A DNA stretch of 32,806 nt from contig JALNQF010000413.1 of the NCBI GenBank assembly GCA_028456385.1, forward strand, positions 1 to 32,806, read 5' to 3'. The DNA comes from Ophiosphaerella korrae (taxonomy: Eukaryota > Ascomycota > Dothideomycetes > Pleosporales > Phaeosphaeriaceae). How positions within the stretch are numbered: position 1 is the first letter of the stretch; each line of letters opens with the position of its first letter. The notes beneath the pieces are model-generated. The model saw only the letters and a list, made by a program, of their open reading frames with translations. It was not told the origin of the DNA and made no database searches. Both the position numbers and the translations under genes were made by a program. This document shows, piece by piece, positions 12,216 to 22,888 of the stretch.

Positions 12216-12589
12216 ATTTATTATAAATCTAGATAAAGATAACTTTTAGAATAATTTTTAATATACTTATATCCGAAAAGTAAATAGAACTTATAATAAT
12301 TATAAAAGTAATTAGAAATAAATTAAGTAAAAAAAGTAGTAATACGTATTAATTATATACTATTAGTATTAACAAAACCTTATAAAATCTATTAAGATTA
12401 AATACTAGACCTACTAACTACTTAGAAATAGCTATAGTAGTACCCCTATAAGTAATAGCTAGAAGATACTTCTTATAGAAAAATTAATTAGCTACTTTAG
12501 AATAAAATCTATATTAAAATACTATACTTAAGAATAAAAAATTAACTATATTTATTTAAGTAAGTTTAGATATATAATTTACTTAAGAT

Positions 12590-13850
12590 TAATACTTAAA
12601 AAAGTATAAAGCTAAGATTATTATTAAATATAATATTTAAAAAAAAGATATACTTTATTTAATCTATACTACTACTTTAGTAGTAAAGACTTTTTAAATA
12701 GTAATAGTAATTACTACTTAGTTTAATCTAAATGTTATATAATATAATAAAGTAATTGTATTTCTAAATACTAGGAGTATAACAGATAATCTAGTAATTT
12801 CTAAGATACTAAATAGATTTAAAAAGATTAAAACTTTTATTAAACTTAATAGAGCTCTATATAAATTAAAAGACTTAATACTGTTTTAGTATAAAGAATT
12901 CTTAAGAATACTATAATTACTTAATCTATAACTATTAAAAGTAGAGCTATACTTCTTTTTTAGTAAAGATTAAAAGATTATAATCCTATTCTATATAGAT
13001 AATATACTACTACTTTTCTATAATAATTAGAAATTAGTATTAAAAGATCTATAAGATTAAAAGCTAGTTAAATAGTTTTTAAGAGTATAAGTAATTTAAA
13101 ATAGAGAAAAAAAATAATTACTTTAATTTAAAATTTATATATTAAAAAGATTATTAAGAAATTAAAGCTTAAAGATAGTAACTTTTTAGAAATACTACTC
13201 TTTATAAATAATCTAATTAAGAATACTAATAAAGTATTAAAATAAGAAATAAAAAGCTATTAAGAGAAAGTAGGATTAGTACTTAATATAGTAATTATAC
13301 TAAGACTAGATATAGTATTTACTATATTAAAGCTATCTTACTTTCTAATAAATCTAAGAAATTAATACTAAAAAGTAATAGATAGAGTAATTATAAACTT
13401 ATATAGAATAAAATAAGAAAAGATCTAGTATAAAAATTATAAAAGACTTATAAAGAGTTTAACGTAAAAAGCTATTTAGGTACGCTTAGCGCTATTAATA
13501 AGCTCTACTAAGTTAAGTAACTAGTATTACTAGTTTTATTAGCTAGTATATTCCTTTATATAAACTTAGTATAACTCTAAGTAAGTTTAAAGTAAGTCTA
13601 AAGATCTTTAAATAATAATAACTAGTATATATATTATATACTACTATAATAGCTAAACTAGCTATTAGCTTCTTTTTATTTAGTTTAGTTTAGTAGTATA
13701 CTCTCTTTATACTAGTAATCTTATTTAGAAAACTAATTATCTAGAAAGTAGTAAAGTAAAATATAGTAACTACGTCTACTATAAAAGCTAAGCTTTTAGC
13801 TCTTAAGTATTTAATAAAAAAGTAATAGTACTTAATTAATTCTTTGAAAA
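12590..13850 (+). pseudogene. Copia reverse transcriptase and RNase H relic
   Basis: The start reads YLKKYKAKIIIKYN (the Copia KARLVARG region) near 12,595-12,640. KLNRALYKLKD (the KALYGLKQ motif) is at about 12,840-12,880. The catalytic box reads ILFYIDNILLLF at about 12,979-13,018, with the second Asp now Asn. The RNase H end, with IVTTSTIKAKLLALKY, is near 13,770-13,810 and corresponds to the conserved SSTEAEYxAL of Copia. This order and these motifs are specific to Ty1/Copia. Frequent stops and the altered catalytic residue show it is inactive. Confidence 0.85.
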
Positions 13851-14099
13851 AAATTACTCTTAATCTTAGAGTACTATAGAAAGTTTAGTATAATAATCTA
13901 TAAATAATTAGACTTATAGTTAGTAAAAAGAAGAAGATTAAATTAAGATTACGTTATATAGATATCTATAATATATAGCTTTACTAAGAGTATACTAAAA
14001 AAATTTCTACGTATAATACTTAAAAATAATTAAAATACCTATAGATATGCTTATAAAATCTTTTACTAAATAATAATTTTAAAGATTTAAAGATTAAAA

Positions 14100-15540
14100 T
14101 AATCTTTAAAATACAAAGATATTAATTATAAATAAAGGTTAAGTATAAATAAATTAGAGTTATAATAGTATATAAGAGCTACTAAATTATACTAGAGTTA
14201 ATTAGTCTATTAACTAAGACAAAAGTAAGTATAGAAAACTATAATTAAGTAAAGAAATACTTAAAGATCTTTAAATATATTAAGTAAGCCTTTTAATAAT
14301 ATAAATCTATCTTATAATTAGATAAGTAAAAAGGAAATAATACTTTACTAAGTTAATCTAAACTTTAGGATTAGTACTTATAAGATCTAGAAGATTAATA
14401 AGTACTAGTATTATTTTTAAATACGCGATTATTTTAAAGGCTCTAATAGTAATAATAATTATAAGAAAACTAGTAAGATTAATTATAACTTTAGTGTTAC
14501 TAATCTATACTCTTAAAACCTAGGAACTTATCTAACTTCTAAGTATAACTAATAATACTAGGATTATTAAAAGGTATATAAGGATTAAGTCTTATAAACT
14601 TAAAGTAACCTAATCTATAGCTTTGCTTTTATATTATATATAAGTTATTTATTAATCTTTTATAAAATTTTAGAGTAAGTAATACTAGAGTTTAAAGATA
14701 ATTTGCTTTATAATTAAGTAAGATTAAAGAAAAAATATTAGATTAACTTAATCTACTTATAATACCCTTTTTAGAATTTTTAAATATATCTCTAAAACTA
14801 GTAATTCTTGTAGTATCGTTTTTATAAGGAGCTAATTAAGTAAGATTACTAATAATAGCTATAACTCTTATAGTAAAGTAATTAGAGCTATAAAAAAGTT
14901 TGTAGAAAATTAAAAAGAAAATTAAATTAAATTTCTAAATTAATATAAGTATAAATAATATAATAAAACTACTCTTTACTTATATTTTTACTTATATAAT
15001 TAAAATAGACTCTATTTTTTTTAAATTACTTAATATAGGCTTAATATAAGTAATATAACTAATCTAAGAAGTACTTTTATTTATAACGTTTTTAGAACTA
15101 CTTTACGTATTCTTTAATCTACTATAATTAGAACTAATTATTTTACGATTATAAGCCTTATATAAAACCTAAAGTAATTACTAAATAGTAGAAAGATTTC
15201 TAAGATTAAGAGTTAGATCTTTTTCTAATATTTTATCTTTAAAAGAGAAGATTAGCTAATTATTAAAGAGAGGTAAATTAGGATTAGTAAGACTTAAAAT
15301 AGAAACTAATAGTAAATAAAGTAAGATTAAAAGTAGAACTTCTATAGATTAGATCTACTTACATATTATATTTAAATCTTAAATAATTAGTATCTTAGAG
15401 CTTAAGTCTATACTCTTAGGATTATTTTATAATTATAGCTTTAAAACATTAGTAAATTAATTTATAAAAAAGAAGAAAACTACTTTATAAGATACTTAGA
15501 ACCTAGGAATTAAGTATAAAAATTAAGCGTCTAGAGATTA
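14100..15540. other. Unassigned 1.4-kb segment between Copia RNase H and the 3' LTR
   Basis: Copia RNase H is normally followed closely by the 3' LTR. Here about 1.4 kb intervenes. In the plus frame it reads as long stretches rich in Gln/Leu/Ile when TAG is taken as Gln, but no known domain is recognisable. It could be an extra open reading frame, a captured fragment or a nested insertion. Confidence 0.45.
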
Positions 15541-15562
15541 GGACTAAGTAGAGGTACAATAT

Positions 15563-16167
15563 AGTTAAGGATTAAAGGCTTATTACGTATAGGAGCTAGA
15601 GATATAGGATTAGAAGCTAAAGAAGAGCTACTCTTAACCTTAATATAAAGAACGTTAATTAGTATAAATCTAAGAAGTCTCTTACTAGTAGTAATTAGTA
15701 GATTAATTAATTTTTAAAAAAAAAAAAAGATTAGAGCCTTCTATATTAGATTATAGCTATATATTTTTAGTAGATTTTTATACATTATTTAGATTAGAGC
15801 TAAGTAAAAGTAGATTTTTACGTAATATACTCTAAGCTTAAAGAGTATAAGCTATATAACTTAACTAATTACAAATTAATCTAAGAGTATAGAATAGCAA
15901 TGCTTAACCCTAAAGTAAATACTAGTAATAAGTAGGATTAACGATTGAAACCCCTTAATCCTAGGGGGTGTATAGTAGAAAATAGTGCCTAGGAGAAGAT
16001 TATACGATCCTAAGATTGCCTACTAAGGTAATTAGGTACTAGATTATTAGTCTTACTAATCTTTAAGTACAAAGATCTAATTGTATATAGAATTAAACTT
16101 AGATAGTAGTCTAATTAACTTCTTATTTATACAAAGATTAATATTTACGCTTCTATTTTCTATTATA
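15563..16167 (+). repeat. 3' LTR of the Copia element
   Basis: About 605 bp, collinear with the 5' LTR but without the TRIM insertion. It carries CCTTAATCCTAGGGGG and other GC-richer segments that are mutated in the 5' copy, so it has been less strongly RIPped. Confidence 0.8.
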
Positions 16168-16599
16168 TATTCTAAATTAAATAATAGTCTATAAACGTAC
16201 TTAGCACTATATAATACTTACTAGATAGCTGCGTAATAGGTATAAGTAGTTGTCGCAGTACAAATACCGTTCAAGTAGGTAGAACATTAGAGTTCGGACT
16301 CGATTTTTTGCTCACAATAGTAGTCGTCCGATAATTATAAGAAGATTAAGAAAGAATAAGTAGACGTATTTACTCTCTAATAGGGCAGCTCTTAAGCCTA
16401 CTTTCTTACTTCTATAGTCGATTGTGTATTGTCTTTATAGTATATTAATAGCTTAGCTACTATTAAAAGAAGTACTCTGTACTACAGCAACAAAGTCCAA
16501 TACTTCACGCTGTTAGTCACTTTACTTAAGCCTACACATGCACCTAGACGCACCTTTAAACTTATAATCTCCTTTCGTATAGTCAATCTTCTACGAGTA
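16168..16599. other. Transition from RIP-mutated to normal DNA, no gene
   Basis: Composition changes gradually: CA and TG dinucleotides reappear from about 16,240. No domain is readable. It forms the 3' flank of the degenerate minus-strand gene. Confidence 0.5.
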
Positions 16600-18978
16600 T
16601 TAATTAGATACTACAACAGCTTTCTCTTTGTTACTAAAACTGCCTTCGCTACAGTTATCCTCTAAACGCCTAGATGCCGTATTATCGTCGAGGCCGTCCT
16701 CATCTCTTGAAGCCTCATCTAAACTACTGTCGGCCTCTTACTCGGGTACCGCATATCTATCCAGGGTAGCGGGCGGTGAGTTTAACATCAGATTGCTGTC
16801 GTCGACAGGGCTAAAATTTAGAAAATCTTCGTTAAAATCTCTAAGATCTATTTTTGAGGGACGGAAACCCTACTGTAGAACCAAAAGAGCGCGACAGTCG
16901 TATGCATAACCTAATAGCTCGTGCATTGTAGTAATCCCTCCATAGCTAGTCGGCGTAGCGTGGCACAGGGAAGAAGTTACGTTAGAGGTCGAGGTTCTCT
17001 TTGGTGGCTGAAACCGATCTTACTTCTCTTGAATGATACTTGCACAACGTTCAACCCAAATAGCATCATGGCTACAAAACACCAACCTAACGAACCACAG
17101 AGCATCTTTCCTTAGCGACAATAGTTCCCGGCGCAACTGCAGAAGTTTTCCCACTTCCTGTAGTTCTACTTCGTCGTTGCGCGGACTATCTCGATTCCCG
17201 CGCACCACCTCTATCCACCCTAGTTGCCGCAGTATTCGGTTGCTTACCCCTTTATGTTGTAAAGAATCCGTTAGCGACAGCCGCACTCTGAAGGACTTGA
17301 TCGCTTTCTACTAGACGTACCAATCTTCTTTGTCATCTCCGACACCCGAAGTGCCATGCCAGCATTTGCACCCCGTGGGAACCCGCCCGGCCGAAGAAAC
17401 CAAAGCATCCTAGTTACTAGATTAGCGGCAAACATGGCTGGATGTTTTCTTAGCCCCGCGTTAAAACATTGCATTCTGGGCGCTACCGAAGGAGTGACCG
17501 ACGAAGACGCCAGCGTTAACACCATCATCAGCATCACGTCGCAGATTGGATCGCCTAAGCATTCTATCAAACATTGACGCGCGACTTGATAATAGTTCCA
17601 AATCGTATGATCTCCCTTGCTAAATACGACTGCGAGCAGTCAGAAGCTGTCCTCCACAACGGGCGGTATTGTAGCGAAAGGTATCATGCAACCGAAGTCG
17701 ATTATACGCTGTTTTGCAATATACTGCCCTTCGTTTTCGACTACACTACTAACCGTAGTAGAGCTTTCTAAACTAATGCTAACACGAAAGCCGGCGGAGC
17801 GTAGCGTATAAGCCTAGTAACCCTTCGGCATGTAAACTTAGCACGGGACGACCCCGGTACGCATTCGATCATATTTGAAAGCATAGAAGCAGACAATGCC
17901 TTAATCTAATGTTCCTTGTTCATAAGGCGAACAGACGTGTGTCTGATTGCTATACGAAGCAGCGACAGCCACGTCGCAGGCAACCAAAGGAATCCTATCT
18001 CTATCTGTTTATTATCGTGGATACAGGCTTCGTATATGCCCTAAGCAAAATCTCTATATACCTAGCTAGTAATTTGTTTCGACACTGCTATATCATTTTG
18101 TGCGAAGAAGGTAAATATCAGCTCGTAATTTCTGCATGTCTGCTATTAGTTTCCTGCACTACTACTTCTAGGTTGTATAGTAGTACATACGCCTAAGAGA
18201 ATAGATACTCCAACAGGGACCATTTCTAAAGGAGCCGCCGGCTCTCCCAAGATCGCTGTCCTATATCCGCCATAATTCTTCCCTAGTCGCAGCTGTCCGT
18301 TCTAATCTTACTACTAAAATTATAGCACACTAAAGCTATTGCCTGCAGAATCTATACCTCGCGGACAAATTCTTTAAGGTAAATCGTTACCTCTAACTCC
18401 TCTACCGTAGAAGCTCCACCGAGTTCCTAGAACCAAATATAGTTATGACGGCGAGCCGCAACGTCCGTCCTATAATGCAAGGCAAGGGCGGCTTCTTGTA
18501 TAAGTAGAGGCCGACTATCCGGGCGCCAGGGCCACTTGGCTAAGTTAAGAGAACCCTCGCCTTCTAGGAGACTTAAGATACCTAGATTAACAAAAGGCCA
18601 TGCGTTCCTCTCTATAGAATCAATCGCACCTAGAGGGCTTAATGCGAAGACCATCAAACCAAGGAATAGTCCCGTAAAGCAATAGCTACCTAAGTGGTCT
18701 AGTGCTGCTACCCCTTCGGCAAGAGCTAGCTTAAGCCCTCCTAAACCCCTAGCTTTAAACTATGTAAGCATTTCGTCTGTTGTAGGTTTAAACATCTTTG
18801 CAAAGTATAAAAGTACTCTAGGGAAGACTTTTAGCTTAAAGGAATGTAGTAGGCAGCTATAATGTTGAGACTGTTTGAAATAGAACCGTACCAACTAGAG
18901 AATAGGGCGGAATATGGTGGAGAAGCTCTGCCGTGTACTAGTCAGCTTGGACATATTGATAGATAGGAGTTGTTCCAT
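16600..18978 (-). pseudogene. Degenerate gene of unknown function, damaged by RIP-type stops
   Basis: Minus-strand reading begins at an ATG (18,976-18,978) and continues with protein-like sequence toward about 16,600, broken mainly by TAG and TAA codons. Examples are 18,895-18,897, 18,760-18,762, 18,427-18,429, 18,352-18,354 and the TAA ending at 17,020. These are the products expected from CAG, CAA or TGG after C-to-T or G-to-A change. Readable blocks include YCFTGLFLGL (hydrophobic), STVEELEVTIYLKEFV, a Cys-containing WNYYQVARQCLIECLGDP block (about 17,540-17,600), LVTRMLWFLRPGGFP and an acidic Ser-rich C-terminus. A likely 62-bp intron follows MTKKI near 17,300, with GTACGT and a GCTAAC branch site. 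I do not recognise the family. The upstream gene ends in TGA directly before this ATG, in the same frame, so the two may once have been one. Confidence 0.6.
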
Positions 18979-21122
18979 TCAGAATGGATACTCCTTCTCG
19001 TCGACTGCTATTTTAATGTATTGCTGCTTATGCGCGAATAGTTTCAATAAGCCGTGTGCCTCTGACGTTCGCTGACCGCGTAGACACTCCAGTAACTCGT
19101 CCCGCTTAGCCTTCAACTTACTGGAGCGATATGCCTCAGGCTCTGGAAGCGTCATCGCCGCCGTTGCAAAACATTTGTTTGCTAAGAGGCTGCCGTCGCC
19201 CGGAACAACAGGGCTCCTAATGTTTGAGTATGCCTGGAAGTACTGACAGCTAAGTATGTCGGCGCCGTCATTTTGGATGCTCATATTTTGTATCAAGTTC
19301 GCCAAATCGTTGTCCTCTAAGAAAGAAGGCGGCCCGAATGCGGAAAAATTGCCGTACGAGGGGTAAATGCCAGTTGGTAGAAGGTGAACCCTTGTGGCTC
19401 TTTGAATTCTTGCGCTATCTTGTTGCGATTCCCAAGTAGACAGATCGCAAACTTGTTGCCCAAGTCAGGCGAGTTTCAATCAAAACAATTTAAATCCACA
19501 GCCAGAGCACATGCAACAGAGTCGATGTTTTCTAGCCGGTATTTTAGGTCTAGGTCCCTTTGGATTTGATGTAAATTATTCGGGTAGCATGCGTCATACT
19601 CTTTGTCACTAGGTGATCCGATTACGCTTTGCTGAGCCTGGGAGATACTCTGCTTTTGCCCATTAGTCAAAACCTGACCACTTATTGAATCGATTCGGAG
19701 TCTATGTACTTCTCCCCGTAGTCGACTGTTGGAATCCCCACAACATCGCTGTTTGTATGTCTCCTCTGAAAGCGATAGAAGCCCGTCGTTTATCTCGACC
19801 TCCATAGCAGCCTCATTGTCGTATGCGTGAAATGCAGGCTTGTTCTCCATCCAGAATGGATCGCAGGAGTGTCTTTCAATGTATCGGTCCCAGTCCTTGA
19901 CAAACCATTCCTGAAAAGCGGTCCACCCATTGAACGTGATCCTCTTAGAGCCTCGGCTGCTAAGCATCCACGAAGGATCAATGTCTTCCTCAATGAACTT
20001 GTCGACACAAAATACCGTGTTGATGTATGCGGCCAGCAATTTGGCGTGGTGATGCCGTAATGCGCTCACATGCGATGATTTTCTATATCGCTTTGAATCT
20101 CTTTCTCTTGGGGCCGGCACCCCTCCGCTGATTACATCAGCTGGATGCATAACGATATACCATGCCTCATCTGATGGCCCCATAGCCAAATAGAATGTCC
20201 GATAATCCAGGTCGAATAGCAGTCCATGGCTATATTTGCTGCTATAGGGGGCCTACCAGTTCTCAAAAGTTACAGTAAGTTCGCCAAAGGACTGGATAAC
20301 TTGCTGTGTGATAGGTCTGAGCGGCAAGCCGACAATCACCAATCGACCCATGAAAAAAGGAGGTGATACTTGTCTGCTACTGACGCTGGCCTTGACCCAG
20401 CGTCCTCCTCTCCGTAATCAATTTTGTACCGCTTTTGTAACATTGTTATTGCCTTTTTGCCATTGAACGCAACAGATAAGGTCTTGGAAATTAGGTCATC
20501 AACTATGATTCATTAGCCTGCGCACGTCCTTCATGGGCTATTACTCACCTTTGAGCTTCTCCCCTGGCCACACATGGTCCGCCTGCCAAGGCTCATCGTC
20601 CGATCCGGTAGCCCCACCGCCATGGCCTGTAAAGCTGTCTTGCTCGAACCATAGGCTAGCCCAAGAAATGCGGCGTTGGGATAGATCAACATCGCTTGAC
20701 ACCTGAGTATCTATGTCAGCACCAGCATCTGCTTCCATCTCTAATCCTATATGAGCATCATCTCCGGGATCATGTCCGACAGATTTGTCGCTTTCCGCTT
20801 CAGCACCAGCCTCAGTATTGCTGCCAACACCGTTCAAGCCTAATGCGATGCCCTCGAGGCCCACCTTTGCCAACCTTGGCTCATGTAGTCTTAGTAGTTC
20901 TTCATGTAGATTAGGCATACAATATCTTGCCCGGTCCCTAGCTATCAAAAGTTGCATCCTTCGCAAAGTCTGGTTGATGATCTTCATCTGCCGCTTACCC
21001 TGCTGCTTAATACTTTCCTCATCGGATGTAACCTCGGAAGCCTCTACGGAGGTGGCTTTCAAAAGTTCTTGCCCACCAGCCCGGAATAAGTCAATTCGGT
21101 TTTTTCCTCCTATCTCTACCAA
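18979..21122 (-). CDS. Hypothetical fungal gene, probably decaying; gene model uncertain
   Basis: The first exon (20,549-21,122) starts MVEIGGKNRIDLFRAGG, has a Lys/Gln-rich helical part near residues 40-75 and an acidic Asp/Glu-rich C-terminal half. Intron 1 (20,503-20,548; GTGAGT...CATAG) is convincing and restores frame to VDDLISKTLSVAFNGKKA. Downstream blocks are YSHGLLFDLDYRTFYLAMGPSD, GNRNKIAQEFKEPQG and an end at 18,979. Between blocks the frame is interrupted: a T6 run and a TAG around 20,353 and 20,253, a TGA near 19,473 and a shift near 19,380. Unusual introns could explain each, but the skipped DNA also reads like protein, so decay is equally likely. Function unknown; no domain recognised. 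Confidence 0.5.
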
Positions 21123-22888
21123 GGTTCCTCCGTTCCTCCGTTCCTCCTTTCTTTATACTCATTGCCACCTTCTAACTCAATAATCTTCTGAATATGTACA
21201 GGGATACGCTCAACCTAGGGAGAAGAATAGTTGTCTGGTAACAATACTAATCAATCCCTGACCTATTGCGTTATTGTTAATTGAGAGAAGAGTGGTAGCA
21301 GGGAGGAAAAAGGTTGAGAATTCAGGCTACGTGAATGTGGCGCACATGGCTTATTCTCGGGCGGGGTGGGCAAGAACTTTTGAAAACTACCTCCGTAGTT
21401 CTACTACCTCTGAGTCGGAGTCGGAATTTTGGCCAACGAATAAGCTGGCTTGCCGTCGTCTCCGCAAGCATCGGCTAGTGCCTTGTAGGAGCTCGTGCTT
21501 GTCTAGCTCATGGCTCAGTCGCAGGCTACAATGACCGAGGTTGTCGCAACGTTTTATGGATCTATCTGTTAGATGGAAAGTGCTAATATGCGCTTGGTAG
21601 AAATTGATGATTAAAAAATGATCGATTGGGTGTTCCCATGATTCCGTCTCGTGTTAGTTCTGTTCCCTCTCCCTTTTAAACACAGACCTGATAACGTGCC
21701 TCCCTGCGTAGCGAGACACCCGGTGTGCCGAGACAAATGACGGGTACATTGACTTTCAACACGTTGAAAGCCATTGCGCACAACGAATATGGCTATCATT
21801 CTAGAAAATAGTTTTCTGCAGCGAATTCTGAATATCTATAATCCACTCCTTACTAAAATTACGTTAGTATTGTCGCCTCCGAGCCTGTTTCGCACAGCGA
21901 GTTCTTTCGCACCATAATAGACTTCCCTCTCTACAGCGTCAACATTAAGCTTTTATCGCTCCAAATTTCTTAGAATAGCCTGCCCTGAGCCTTCGAACCT
22001 CCCTCTAATACTAGGAAGTCGTTATCAGCCCTATGCACGTTGCTGGGTACCACTTTATGCAGGGTTGCTATGTCGATTGGTACTTGCAGTAGAAGCGAGT
22101 TACCAATCCAGGCTAATGCGAGGTAGCCTTGGGCATCTTCCACGGGTAATTTATTGTAGGGCCTGTGGCTGTGCGGATTACACAATCGTTCGGATTATCG
22201 TTGATTCCGGCTTAGGATTGGGAGCAGTGATTGAGTACTGGCAGAGCTGTGATGGTGGTGGTCATGCATGGCAAGACCCTGCACGATCCACGAGCTGCAT
22301 ACAGCAATCTTCCATCAGTTGTTTCTACAAACTATCGCCTCCGGCGCAACCCTATGGCAGGTGCGGTTCGGCCATCCTCCTGCTAGCATCATCGGAGGAG
22401 TTTATCAGTTTAACGAGGCTAAAGTGGCGAATTTTCCATGTAACACTAAGGCTCTGCGTGCAGGAATATCTGTTTTCATGTTCGTATGGTCGTATGTGAA
22501 AATTTCTTCTGCGTTCTCGATATACATACAACGTAACAGCTAGGTCCGTATGAGAGGTGCCAACCTCACACAGGTGTCTCACCTTTTTTTGTGATTGTTT
22601 TCTACCACGATATCGTCTTTTGAGTTTGACCCAATTGGTGATTCACTACTTAGTCGTTAATTCATCAACACTTATCTCAGTACTTACCCTGTTGGGTAGG
22701 TTGCTTCAAAAATAGATTGATCTACAGGTACACAGTATATGGCGCAAGCGTCCGCATAGGTAGTGTAGTTACCGCCTTGGGATAGTATTACAAAAACGAT
22801 TCTGGATACAAGTCGGGAGCTATAGCTGTATATCCGACAATTTAAAAACTCATCCTCACTTTCATCCTCCCTCCATTTGATAAAGTAC
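21123..22888. other. Intergenic region without a supportable gene
   Basis: Normal base composition. It holds the promoter side of the minus-strand hypothetical gene and the 3' flank of the amine oxidase. Several short open frames on both strands (up to 144 codons at 22,065-22,499) overlap one another and show no domain, intron signals or homologue I recognise. Confidence 0.5.

Larger units (their letters stand above)
11075..16167 (+). mobile_element. RIP-degraded, rearranged Ty1/Copia retrotransposon
   Basis: A long direct repeat (about 11,075-12,215 with an insertion, and about 15,563-16,167) encloses a Copia-type reverse transcriptase and RNase H on the plus strand. Only about 375 bp separates the 5' LTR from the start of the reverse transcriptase, so Gag, protease and most of integrase, which precede it in Copia elements, are missing. 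About 1.5 kb of unassigned sequence lies after RNase H. LTR edges are approximate, and I could not find a matching target duplication. Confidence 0.75.

Noticed and set aside
17356..18196. Plus-strand open frames opposite the degenerate minus-strand gene
   Set aside because: The minus strand carries the protein-like, motif-bearing reading; the plus-strand frames are its shadows.
16600..21122. Starship-type cargo gene (DUF3723 or captain recombinase)
   Set aside because: The GGKNRIDLFRAGG start and genomic setting raised this, but no tyrosine recombinase motif or DUF3723 signature could be confirmed by eye.
19790..21183. Plus-strand open frames opposite the hypothetical gene
   Set aside because: Low-complexity Ser/Pro-rich shadows of the minus-strand exons, which show a clear intron and better protein character.
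22065..22543. Two overlapping plus-strand open frames (144 and 91 codons)
   Set aside because: They overlap in different frames, show no domain or intron signals, and open frames of this length are expected by chance at this base composition.
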